Shown here in pieces: positions 1-5,701 of a stretch of DNA of 12,675 nucleotides. The notes under the pieces were generated by a model, which was given only the letters and a program-made list of their open reading frames with translations, was not told where the DNA came from and did not search any database. The translations under genes and the position numbers were made by a program. The stretch's first letter is position 1, and every line of letters starts with the position of its first letter. Source of the DNA: Actinomycetes bacterium (GTDB lineage: Bacteria; Actinomycetota; Acidimicrobiia; Acidimicrobiales; Palsa-688); contig JAKAXG010000052.1 in the NCBI GenBank assembly GCA_021827225.1, positions 1-12,675 on the forward strand. The letters are read 5' to 3'.

Positions 1-438
1 GATCCCGGCCGGCTGGCCAACCCCATGACCTGGGCCATCCTCGCCACCTCGCCCCGGGCGCTGAGCGGGCCGGGCGACCCGGCGGTACACACCGACCCGG
101 ACGCGGTACGGGCCTGGTTCCGGGCGCAGATGCCCGACATCGCCCGCCGGACCGGCGGGCTGCTGTGGCGCCGGGGCCTCACCCGGCTGGTGCTGCAGGC
201 CACCCGCTGCGCCCACGGGGCCCTGACGGGTCAGGTCCTGTCACTGCACGACGCCGGCGAGCAGGCCCTCCCGGAGGCGTCCCACACCGCCCACCGGGTG
301 ATCACCGACGCCCTCGGATACCGGGAGGGAGCCAACACCTCCATGTACTGGGGGCCGTTCGAGCGCAAGGCCAACGCCGTGGGCCTGGCCCGCCACTTGC
401 TGGAGAGAACCGGCCAGTCCGGGGTGACCGCCCCCTGA
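1..438 (+). CDS. C-terminal part of an unrecognised protein
   Basis: The reading frame is open from base 1 to a TGA at 436-438, so the gene starts outside the window. An in-frame ATG at 25 has neither a Shine-Dalgarno sequence nor a -10 element before it and is unlikely to be the true start. The visible 145 residues are soluble-looking, rich in Arg, Ala and His. They include a segment around residues 60-75 with several Arg and Trp residues, and an aromatic stretch (NTSMYWGPFERK) near the C-terminus. No transmembrane segment or familiar catalytic motif is visible. I do not recognise the family. GC-rich third positions and the lack of stops support real coding. The gene converges on the OhrR-type regulator with about 100 bp between the stops. 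Confidence 0.6.
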   Translation, partial: DPGRLANPMTWAILATSPRALSGPGDPAVHTDPDAVRAWFRAQMPDIARRTGGLLWRRGLTRLVLQATRCAHGALTGQVLSLHDAGEQALPEASHTAHRVITDALGYREGANTSMYWGPFERKANAVGLARHLLERTGQSGVTAP

Positions 439-439
439 G

Positions 440-458
440 CCGCCGGCCCGACCGGCGG
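440..458. terminator. Hairpin between convergent genes
   Basis: CCGCCGG and CCGGCGG form a 7-bp GC stem with a 5-nt loop directly after the stop codon of the upstream gene. No T-run follows, so intrinsic termination is only possible. The rest of 459-538 shows nothing clear. Confidence 0.3.
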
Positions 459-538
459 TGACGTCGAGACGCACCGGGTCGGGCCCAGCAGCCGGACCGG
501 GGGGTCGGCACCGACGAGCGGAGAGACCCGGGTCGACC

Positions 539-1105
539 TCAGCCGGGCGGGGAAGGGGCGTCGGGCGGTAACGGATCGGCCCCGGCCCGCCGGGCGGCGC
601 CGATGAGCTCGGTCAGGGCGGCGTGCAGCTCCTCCAGCCGGCCCAGATCCATCCCGAGCCGCTCGATGATCTGCGGCGGCACCCGGGTCGCCTGCTGGCG
701 CAGGGCCCGGCCGGCCGCGGTCAGGTCGACGTCGAGCACCCGCTCGTCGTCGGACCGCCGGGACCTCGTGATCAGCCCGGCCACCTCGAGACGCTTCAGG
801 AGGGGCGAAAGGGTCGGCGAGTCCAGCTGGAGCAGGCCGCCCAGCTCCTTGACCGACAGCGGGGACTGACCCCAGAGGGCCAACATGACCAGGTACTGCG
901 GGTGGGTCAGGCCCAGGGGCTCCAGGACGGGACGGTAGACGGCCAGCACGCTGCGGGTGGCTATCGCCAGGGCGAAACACACCTGCCGCTCCAGCGCCAG
1001 CATGTCCCCGTCGGAGGGGGCGCCGGGGCGGTCACCAGCCGCCGCAGCGTCGGAGCCGGGGCGGCCCGGTAACCCGGAGGTGGCTGCGGGATCGGCGGTT
1101 TCCAT
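539..1105 (-). CDS. OhrR-type MarR-family redox-sensing regulator
   Basis: This is a winged-helix repressor of the MarR family, closest to OhrR, which senses organic hydroperoxides through one N-terminal cysteine. The frame encodes 188 aa. The first ~34 residues are a Gly/Pro/Ala-rich extension not usual in OhrR. The family core follows: ERQVCFALA with Cys43 at the position of the peroxidatic Cys15 of Bacillus OhrR. Tyr57 matches Tyr29; the Tyr40 position is His68. The recognition helix region is LDSPTLSPLLKRLE (about 95-108), then the wing DDERVLDVDLT. I chose ATG 1105 because TACGAT lies exactly 7 nt upstream (leaderless). GTG 1126, ATG 1114 and an internal ATG at 1003 are alternatives. No ohr gene is visible; the divergent neighbour is nudC. 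OhrR subtype is inferred from the Cys and core motifs. Confidence 0.9.
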   Translation of the reverse strand: METADPAATSGLPGRPGSDAAAAGDRPGAPSDGDMLALERQVCFALAIATRSVLAVYRPVLEPLGLTHPQYLVMLALWGQSPLSVKELGGLLQLDSPTLSPLLKRLEVAGLITRSRRSDDERVLDVDLTAAGRALRQQATRVPPQIIERLGMDLGRLEELHAALTELIGAARRAGADPLPPDAPSPPG

Positions 1106-1112
1106 ACCCCCC

Positions 1113-1129
1113 ATCGTATAGTCCACGAT
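1113..1129. promoter_or_regulatory. Putative OhrR-type operator and divergent promoter
   Basis: ATCGT and ACGAT form an inverted repeat with a 7-bp spacer. A third ACGAT half-site lies at 1140-1144, and the palindrome CGATCG at 1141-1146. The repeat covers the minus-strand -10 TACGAT (1118-1113), which sits 7 nt before the regulator ATG, and a plus-strand TATAGT (1117-1122) that could serve nudC. Its position suggests autoregulation and control of the divergent gene. This is inferred from position; the motif is not one I know. Confidence 0.45.
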
Positions 1130-1182
1130 CTAGTCGCCCACGATCGAGGAGGGCCCGGACCGGGCGCCGCCCGCACATCGGC

Positions 1183-1188
1183 CAGACT
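1183..1188 (+). promoter_or_regulatory. -10-like element for leaderless nudC
   Basis: CAGACT is followed by exactly 7 nt and then ATG 1196. The same hexamer and spacing recur before the gene starting at 8967, and CACACT with the same spacing before 9031. It deviates from TANNNT at the first base. No -35 is evident. Confidence 0.35.
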
Positions 1189-1195
1189 GCCCGTG

Positions 1196-1969
1196 ATGCT
1201 GATCCCCGCCTCCAGCCCCCCCGCCCCGACCGAGGGTCCCCTGCTCGTCGTGTGGGTCTCGGGCAGCAAGGTGTCCGTCGACGCGCTGGACCGACCGGCG
1301 CCGCTGCCGTCGTCGGCGCTGTTCGTGGGAACGGTCGGGGACAGGCAGTGCTGGGCTGTCGAGACCGACGAAGGGGCCGACGGGCGCCGGTTCGTGGACC
1401 TCATGAGCCTCTACCCCCAGGTGGACGAGCCGACCTGGGGTGCCGCCGGGCGGGCGGTGCAGCTGGTGGCGTGGGCCCGCAACCACCGCTTCTGCGGCCA
1501 CTGCGGCACGCCCACCGAGCAGTCGGAGCACGAGCGGGCCCGCCGCTGCCCGGCGTGCGGCCTGCTGGCGTTCCCCCGCCTGGCCCCGGCGGTCATCACC
1601 CTGGTGGAGAGGGAGGACGGCCGGGTCCTCCTGGCCCGCAACGCCGGCTGGCCGTCGAACATGTACTCCTGCCTGGCCGGTTTCGTGGAACCGGGCGAGA
1701 CCGTCGAGGACGCGCTGCGCCGGGAGGTGTACGAGGAGGTGGGGGTGCAGGTCGGCGCCCTGAGGTATTTCGCCAGCCAGCCCTGGCCGTTCCCCCACTC
1801 GCTGATGCTGGGGTTCCACGCCGAGTACGCCGGCGGGGAGATCGTCTGCGACGGGGAGGAGATCGCAGACGCAGCGTGGTTCGGTCGCGACGAGCTGCCG
1901 GCCATCCCCGGGCCGATCAGCATCGCCCGGAAGCTGATAGACGACTGGGCCGCCCGCCCGCCCCGCTGA
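1196..1969 (+). CDS. nudC: NAD(+) diphosphatase, NudC-type Nudix hydrolase
   Basis: NudC hydrolyses NAD(H) to NMN(H) and AMP and, in some bacteria, removes NAD caps from RNA. The 257-aa protein has the family layout: a variable N-terminal domain (about 1-95), then a zinc ribbon with Cys100, Cys103, Cys118 and Cys121 (CGHCG and CPACG). The Nudix domain follows. The Nudix box spans about 162-184 and fits GX5EX7REUXEEXGU (GFVEPGE, then REVYEEVGV). Downstream, SQPWPFPHS is the SQPWPFPxS signature that separates NudC from other Nudix enzymes. ATG 1196 is preferred over GTG 1193 because a -10-like CAGACT lies 7 nt before it. No Shine-Dalgarno is visible. It is divergent from an OhrR-type regulator and converges on a crotonase gene, 41 bp away. 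Confidence 0.95.
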   Translation: MLIPASSPPAPTEGPLLVVWVSGSKVSVDALDRPAPLPSSALFVGTVGDRQCWAVETDEGADGRRFVDLMSLYPQVDEPTWGAAGRAVQLVAWARNHRFCGHCGTPTEQSEHERARRCPACGLLAFPRLAPAVITLVEREDGRVLLARNAGWPSNMYSCLAGFVEPGETVEDALRREVYEEVGVQVGALRYFASQPWPFPHSLMLGFHAEYAGGEIVCDGEEIADAAWFGRDELPAIPGPISIARKLIDDWAARPPR

Positions 1970-2010
1970 GCCCCACCCGCCCGGCATCCGGCGGTGGGCC
2001 GCCGCGGTGG

Positions 2011-2706
2011 CTACAGCTCCAGCCGGGCCGTTGAGCCGTCCGGGCCCTCCCCGGCCAGGACCACCCGGGCCCGGCGGATGACCCGGGCCTTCATCCGCAG
2101 CAGCACCGGGCGGGGAGCCCGGCACACCTCAGCGGCCACCTGGCGCGCCGCCTCCAGCAGCTCCCCGGGCGCCACCACCGCCGACACCAGGCCGATGGAC
2201 CGGGCCTCGTCCGCATCGACCGACCGCCCGGTGAAGCACAGATCGCGGGCCAGCCCGCCACCGACGATGTCGTGCAGCGGTCCGTAGACGACGTCGCTCC
2301 AGGCGTGCTCGGGGTGGGCGAAGCGGGCCGTGTCGTCCGCGACCCTCATGTCGCACATGACCGCCAGGTCGAACCCGCCGGCGACCGCCGGACCGTTGAC
2401 GGCGGCGATGAGGGGCAGCGGGAACGACAGGCAGGCCAGGTGGAACCGCTCGCTGGACTCCCAGAACCGCTCCTGGTCCCCGGGCCCGTGGAGATCGAAC
2501 TCGCCGATGTCGAACCCGGCGCAGAACACCGGGCCGGCCCCGGTGAGAATCACCGTCTTGACCGCCTCGTCGGCGGCCAGCCGGCCCAGCTCCCCGGTGA
2601 TCTCATCGCGGAGGGCGATCGACAGGGCGTTGCGCTTCTCCGGCCGGTTGAGGGTCACGGTGACAACACCGTCCTCGGGCCCGGAGATCAAGAGGTGCTC
2701 GGCCAT
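2011..2706 (-). CDS. Enoyl-CoA hydratase/isomerase family protein (crotonase)
   Basis: This 231-aa protein is a crotonase-fold enzyme, likely acting on an acyl-CoA thioester in fatty-acid or related degradation. Family features in order: LNRPEKRNALS (19-29); the first oxyanion-hole segment FCAGFDIGEF (61-70); AAVNGPAVAGGFDLA (101-115) with the second oxyanion-hole glycines; and HPEHAW with Glu133 at the position of the second catalytic glutamate of enoyl-CoA hydratase. The first catalytic glutamate position is Asp113, so ordinary hydration is uncertain. The protein is shorter than the usual ~255 residues, mainly at the C-terminus. The start ATG has CAGGAT 8 nt upstream and a G-run adjacent, so it may be leaderless. 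It lies 61 bp downstream of the transporter gene, with a hairpin between them. Confidence 0.9.
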   Translation of the reverse strand: MAEHLLISGPEDGVVTVTLNRPEKRNALSIALRDEITGELGRLAADEAVKTVILTGAGPVFCAGFDIGEFDLHGPGDQERFWESSERFHLACLSFPLPLIAAVNGPAVAGGFDLAVMCDMRVADDTARFAHPEHAWSDVVYGPLHDIVGGGLARDLCFTGRSVDADEARSIGLVSAVVAPGELLEAARQVAAEVCRAPRPVLLRMKARVIRRARVVLAGEGPDGSTARLEL

Positions 2707-2746
2707 ACCCCCAGATCCTGGCCCATGGCCGGCACCCCCGTCTGCC

Positions 2747-2766
2747 CGGCGGCAGCCGGGCCGCCG
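2747..2766. terminator. Hairpin after the transporter gene
   Basis: CGGCGGC and GCCGCCG form a 7-bp stem with a 6-nt loop just past the transporter stop on the minus strand. No T-run is present. It may end or attenuate transcription before the crotonase gene. Confidence 0.3.
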
Positions 2767-2767
2767 A

Positions 2768-3745
2768 TCAGGCCGCCGGCTCGAGCACCTCCATACCGAC
2801 CACCGGGGCAGCAGGGGCCGGTTCCCCGGCCCGGACCACGGCGATGCCGGCCAGCACCAGCAGGCCGCCCAGCACCTGCACCGGCGCCAGCCGCTCGCCG
2901 AGCAGCACCCGGGCGTAGATCGCCGCGCACAGCACCTCGGCCAGCCCCACGAACGACGCCAGCCGGGCCCCCAGCACCCGGGCCGCGATGATGCCGGTGG
3001 CGTAGGCCAGGGCCGCGGCCACCACGCCGATGGCCAGCACCGGGACCAGCCAGCTGACCCGGGAGTGGGCCAGGGTTACGTCGACCAGAGGGGCCCGCCA
3101 CCGGAGCACCCCGACCGCCGCGGCCAGGACGATCGCGGCCGCGCCCACCGTCAGCCCGCCCCACGCCACCGCCAGAGGCGGCAGCGGTTCGTCGGCGTCG
3201 GCCGACACGATGAAGTAGGCGGCCAGGCCGACCGCCGCCCCGAGCCCCCACAGGATCCCGGCCACATCCAGGTGATGGTCGCCGGTCAGGTCGAGCACCA
3301 GGACCAGCCCGGCCATGGCCAGGACCGCTCCCATGGCCGTGACCCGGGAGGGGACCTGGTGGTGGCGGGCCCACATCCAAACGACCACGAGGAGGGTGCC
3401 GGAGTACTCCAGGAGAAGGGCCACGGCCACCGACAGGTGCTGGATGGCCTGGAAGTAGCACAGCTGGGCCCCGGCCACCGCCAGCAGCCCGTAGGCGGCC
3501 ACCGTCGGGGCGCTGCCCCGCAGGCCCGACCAGCGACCCCGCATGGAACGCCAGGCCGGCACGGCCAGGGCCACCACCGCCACCACCAGGCGGGCCGCGA
3601 CGGCGGCGCCGGGGGTCCAGCCGGAGCGCAGCAGGGAGGTCGCCAGGGTGCCCGCCACCCCGAACGCCGCAGCCGACAGGAAGGCCACCGCCAGACCTCC
3701 CGGCACCGCCCTCCGGCGTAATGGGCGTATAGGCACTATGCTCAT
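2768..3745 (-). CDS. EamA-type DMT-family transporter
   Basis: This is an inner-membrane transporter of the drug/metabolite superfamily with two EamA repeats and about ten predicted membrane helices; such proteins often export amino acids or metabolites. The 325-aa protein starts MSIVPIRPL, followed by a positive RRR stretch and then hydrophobic helices throughout. The second repeat ends with the typical GERLAPVQVLGGLLVLAG segment (about 285-302). The substrate cannot be read from sequence. The start is ATG 3745, not TTG 3781: a near-consensus promoter, TTGACT-17 bp-TACAGT, lies on the minus strand with its -10 exactly 7 nt before this ATG, so TTG 3781 is part of the -35. It is divergent from a CGNR zinc-finger regulator, a common regulator/exporter arrangement. 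Confidence 0.92.
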   Translation of the reverse strand: MSIVPIRPLRRRAVPGGLAVAFLSAAAFGVAGTLATSLLRSGWTPGAAVAARLVVAVVALAVPAWRSMRGRWSGLRGSAPTVAAYGLLAVAGAQLCYFQAIQHLSVAVALLLEYSGTLLVVVWMWARHHQVPSRVTAMGAVLAMAGLVLVLDLTGDHHLDVAGILWGLGAAVGLAAYFIVSADADEPLPPLAVAWGGLTVGAAAIVLAAAVGVLRWRAPLVDVTLAHSRVSWLVPVLAIGVVAAALAYATGIIAARVLGARLASFVGLAEVLCAAIYARVLLGERLAPVQVLGGLLVLAGIAVVRAGEPAPAAPVVGMEVLEPAA

Positions 3746-3752
3746 GACGGCC

Positions 3753-3781
3753 ACTGTACGGGCCCCCGTGTCAGTAGTCAA
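3753..3781 (-). promoter_or_regulatory. Promoter of the transporter gene with embedded inverted repeat
   Basis: The -35 TTGACT (3781-3776) and -10 TACAGT (3758-3753) are 17 bp apart, and 7 nt separate the -10 from ATG 3745. This is the best promoter in the window and predicts a leaderless mRNA. An imperfect inverted repeat at 3753-3775 (ACTG, ACGGG / CCCGT, CAGT, one arm 1 nt longer) fills the -10 and spacer, the usual place for a repressor site. Confidence 0.7.
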
Positions 3782-3795
3782 AGCGCCTTTAGCCC

Positions 3796-4341
3796 ATGAC
3801 GCACATTTTCGCCCACGACACCGAATCGGCCCTGCTGGCTGCGGCCGCGCTCGTCAACACCGACGGCCGCGACGGCGACACGCTCGTCGACGGGGCCGCC
3901 CTGGACGCATTCGTGGCGGAATGGCGCTGGACCGGGAGCCGCCGCAGCGACGCCCCGGAACTGGATTCGGTACGGGCCCTGCGGCCGGTCCTGCGCCAGC
4001 TGTGGGAGCTCGACGACGAGCAGGTGGCGGCGCTGACCAACCGGCTCCTGCGGGACCACGCGGCCCTGCCGCAGCTGGTCCGCCACGACGGCTGGCCCTG
4101 GCACCTCCACGCCACCGATCCGGGGGCGCCCCTGGCCGACCGGATGGCGGTGGAGGCGGCCATGGCCATGGTGGACGTGGTCCGCCAGGGGGAGCGGGGC
4201 CGCATGCGCGTCTGCGCGGCCGAGGACTGCGAGTCGGTGCTGGTGGACCTGTCGCGCAACTCCTCGAAGCGCTACTGCTCGACCACCTGCGCCAACCGGG
4301 TCAACGTGGCGGCCTTCCGGTCCCGGCGGTCGGCCCGCTAG
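3796..4341 (+). CDS. CGNR zinc-finger domain protein, putative regulator
   Basis: The 181-aa protein has the layout of the ABATE/CGNR family, which are putative transcription regulators of actinobacteria and others. An N-terminal domain carries the family's LVNT motif (residues 19-22) and is followed by a helical middle part. A C-terminal CGNR zinc finger has Cys140, Cys145, Cys161 and Cys165. The finger contains the typical DLSRNSSKRYCS stretch; the signature CGNR reads CANR here (165-168). A basic tail follows (RSRRSAR). ATG 3796 is the first start after an in-frame TAG at 3790. It has no clear Shine-Dalgarno and no -10 at 7 nt, unlike many neighbours. The gene is divergent from the EamA transporter and is a plausible regulator of it, by inference from position. 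Confidence 0.9.
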   Translation: MTHIFAHDTESALLAAAALVNTDGRDGDTLVDGAALDAFVAEWRWTGSRRSDAPELDSVRALRPVLRQLWELDDEQVAALTNRLLRDHAALPQLVRHDGWPWHLHATDPGAPLADRMAVEAAMAMVDVVRQGERGRMRVCAAEDCESVLVDLSRNSSKRYCSTTCANRVNVAAFRSRRSAR

Positions 4342-4348
4342 GACCGCC

Positions 4349-4457
4349 CCGGTCGGGGGCCGCTACCCGGTCGGGGGCCGCTACCCCGTCGGGGGCCTGC
4401 TACCCGGTCGGGAGCCGCTACCCGGCCGGGAGCCGCTACCCGGCCGGGAGCTGCTAA
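4349..4457. repeat. Six tandem 18-bp repeats between convergent genes
   Basis: The unit is CCGGTCGGGGGCCGCTAC. Six copies start at 4349, 4367, 4385, 4404, 4422 and 4440. The third has one inserted T (19 bp), and the later ones drift to CCGGCCGGGAGCCGCTAC. A degenerate seventh follows. Unit junctions read GCTACCCGGCCGGGAGC, a hairpin with a bulged A, so the array is a row of possible hairpins. It begins 8 bp after the CGNR stop and its last unit contains the stop of the opposing gene. It may act as a bidirectional terminator and could vary in copy number. Confidence 0.8.
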
Positions 4458-4771
4458 CCGGCCGCCGGCCGGCGGGAGCCCAGCTCGGAGGCGGCGACCA
4501 CGACGGCGGTGACGGCGGCGACCGCCGGCCAGGCGCCGATCCGCTTGGCCAGCGGATGGGACCCGCCCATGGCCCCCACGTAGAGGGCGGTCAGCCCCAG
4601 GGCCGGTCCGGGCCCGAGGGTCTCGAACCACTTGCGGGCGCTCCAGGCCCCGGCCGCGGCGAACACCGCGCCACCGGCCTGGCGGCGACCGGATCGTCGG
4701 GCCACCGCGAAGCCGGCGACCAGGCCACCGGCCGACACCAGAGACGGACGCAGGAGGGCAGATCCAGGCAC
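4454..4771 (-). CDS. Small conserved-looking membrane protein
   Basis: The 105-aa protein has about three or four hydrophobic segments (roughly 11-25, 32-44, 54-70 and 79-95) linked by short basic stretches such as RRSGRRQ. It contains GSHPLAKRIGAWP (70-82), a motif I recall from small uncharacterised actinobacterial membrane proteins. No function can be assigned. The start is GTG 4771, with TAGGGT 6 nt upstream, consistent with a leaderless mRNA. The stop lies inside the last copy of the 18-bp repeat array. It is divergent from the isomerase-like crotonase and its leader ORF, with 45 bp between them. Confidence 0.7.
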   Translation of the reverse strand: MPGSALLRPSLVSAGGLVAGFAVARRSGRRQAGGAVFAAAGAWSARKWFETLGPGPALGLTALYVGAMGGSHPLAKRIGAWPAVAAVTAVVVAASELGSRRPAAG

Positions 4772-4777
4772 GTCCGA

Positions 4778-4783
4778 ACCCTA
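4778..4783 (-). promoter_or_regulatory. -10-like element for the small membrane protein
   Basis: TAGGGT on the minus strand is followed by 6 nt and GTG 4771. No convincing -35 is present. Confidence 0.4.
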
Positions 4784-4803
4784 CCGGGCCAGGCGCCGCC
4801 ACG

Positions 4804-4809
4804 TATCCT
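4804..4809 (+). promoter_or_regulatory. -10 element for leaderless mini-ORF and crotonase
   Basis: TATCCT is followed by exactly 7 nt and ATG 4817. Transcription would start at or next to the A of this ATG. No clear -35 is seen. Confidence 0.55.
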
Positions 4810-4816
4810 GTCGCCC

Positions 4817-4855
4817 ATGCAAAAGGGGGCATACCGGCCTGGGAGCGCGGGGTGA
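4817..4855 (+). CDS. Leaderless 12-codon mini-ORF coupled to the crotonase
   Basis: The ORF encodes [12 protein letters not shown]. Its ATG lies 7 nt after TATCCT, the leaderless geometry. Its TGA overlaps the crotonase GTG (bases GTGA at 4852-4855), which favours translational coupling. A GGGAG inside the mini-ORF at 4841-4845 can serve as Shine-Dalgarno for GTG 4852. The peptide shows no motif and may only act as a translated leader. Two more mini-ORFs with the same design lie at 7447 and 11541. Confidence 0.5.
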   Translation: MQKGAYRPGSAG

Positions 4856-5613
4856 CCGGCCAGGACGGCGCAGCCGGTCGAGAGCCGGGCGGCGAGGCGG
4901 AGCTGCTCGAGACCGACCACGGCCCGGTCCGGGTGCTGACGCTCAACCGGCCGGACCAGCGAAACGCCTTCACCGTCGGTCTGTACCAGGCCCTGGCCGG
5001 CGCCCTGCGGCGCGCCGATGCCGACGAGAGCGTCAGGGCCGCAGTCGTCACCGGGGCCGGCGCGGCGTTCACCGGCGGCACCGACCTGGGGGAGCTGGCG
5101 GCCATAGCCGCCGGGCAGGCCCCGCCCGGAGCCGACCAGGCCTTCCCCCGGCTGCTCGACGCCCTGGCGGAGATCGACCTGCCCCTGGTCGCCGCGGTCA
5201 ATGGTCCCGGCGTGGGCCTGGGCGCCACCATGTTGACCTTTTTCGATCTGGTCTACATCTCGGACACGGCCCGGTTGAAGACACCGTTCGCGGCCATGGG
5301 GGTGCCGCCCGAGGCGGCCAGCAGCTACCTGTTCCCGGCCCGCATGGGCTGGCAGCCGGCGGCCCGGATGCTGCTGACCGGCGAGTGGCTGACCGCCGGG
5401 GAAGCCGTCGCCACCGGGCTGGCCACCGCGGCGTGCCCGGCCGGATCGGTGCTGTCCGATGCGCTGGCCGCCGCCCAGCGCGTCGCCGCGCACGACCGTT
5501 CCGCCACCCGCACCATCAAATCGCTGATGCGCGCCGGGGAGCGCCCCGCCGCAGCCGAGGCCCGCCGACGGGAGAACCAGGCCTACGCCGCCCTGTTCGG
5601 CCGCTCCAGCTAG
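4852..5613 (+). CDS. Enoyl-CoA delta-isomerase-like crotonase
   Basis: This 253-aa crotonase-fold enzyme probably shifts double bonds in enoyl-CoA (delta3 to delta2), feeding unsaturated acyl chains into beta-oxidation. Family segments in order: [10 protein letters not shown] (31-40), the first oxyanion-hole segment [10 protein letters not shown] (73-82), [15 protein letters not shown] (114-128), and [19 protein letters not shown] (144-162). Glu154 in the last matches the catalytic glutamate of PECI-type isomerases (SPEGCSSY). Both catalytic Glu positions of hydratases are not filled together, which favours isomerase. GTG 4852 is supported by GGGAG 6 nt upstream and by the overlap with the mini-ORF stop. 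The first ~20 residues are a low-complexity extension. A small hairpin follows the stop. Confidence 0.9.
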   Translation: MTGQDGAAGREPGGEAELLETDHGPVRVLTLNRPDQRNAFTVGLYQALAGALRRADADESVRAAVVTGAGAAFTGGTDLGELAAIAAGQAPPGADQAFPRLLDALAEIDLPLVAAVNGPGVGLGATMLTFFDLVYISDTARLKTPFAAMGVPPEAASSYLFPARMGWQPAARMLLTGEWLTAGEAVATGLATAACPAGSVLSDALAAAQRVAAHDRSATRTIKSLMRAGERPAAAEARRRENQAYAALFGRSS

Positions 5614-5615
5614 AA

Positions 5616-5632
5616 GGCCACTCAAGGTGGCC
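5616..5632 (+). terminator. Hairpin after the isomerase-like gene
   Basis: GGCCAC, a 5-nt loop, and GTGGCC form a stem-loop 2 nt past the stop codon. More GC-rich palindromic sequence follows. No T-run is present. Confidence 0.4.
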
Positions 5633-5701
5633 GGCCCGGCCTGCCGATCTCTACACCGGGCCGCCCGGCGGAGGTGGCCACCCGAACGGAGAGCATCCCC
5701 C

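Noticed and set aside
2330..3721. Plus-strand open frame of 463 codons
   Set aside because: It is antisense to the crotonase and the EamA transporter, rich in Gln, His and Arg, with no start signal.
3746..3781. TTG 3781 as the transporter start
   Set aside because: The TTG is part of the -35 hexamer TTGACT; the predicted transcript starts at ATG 3745.
4349..4457. CRISPR or coding repeat
   Set aside because: Units are directly adjacent without spacers, and the frame shift in unit three breaks a consistent peptide repeat.
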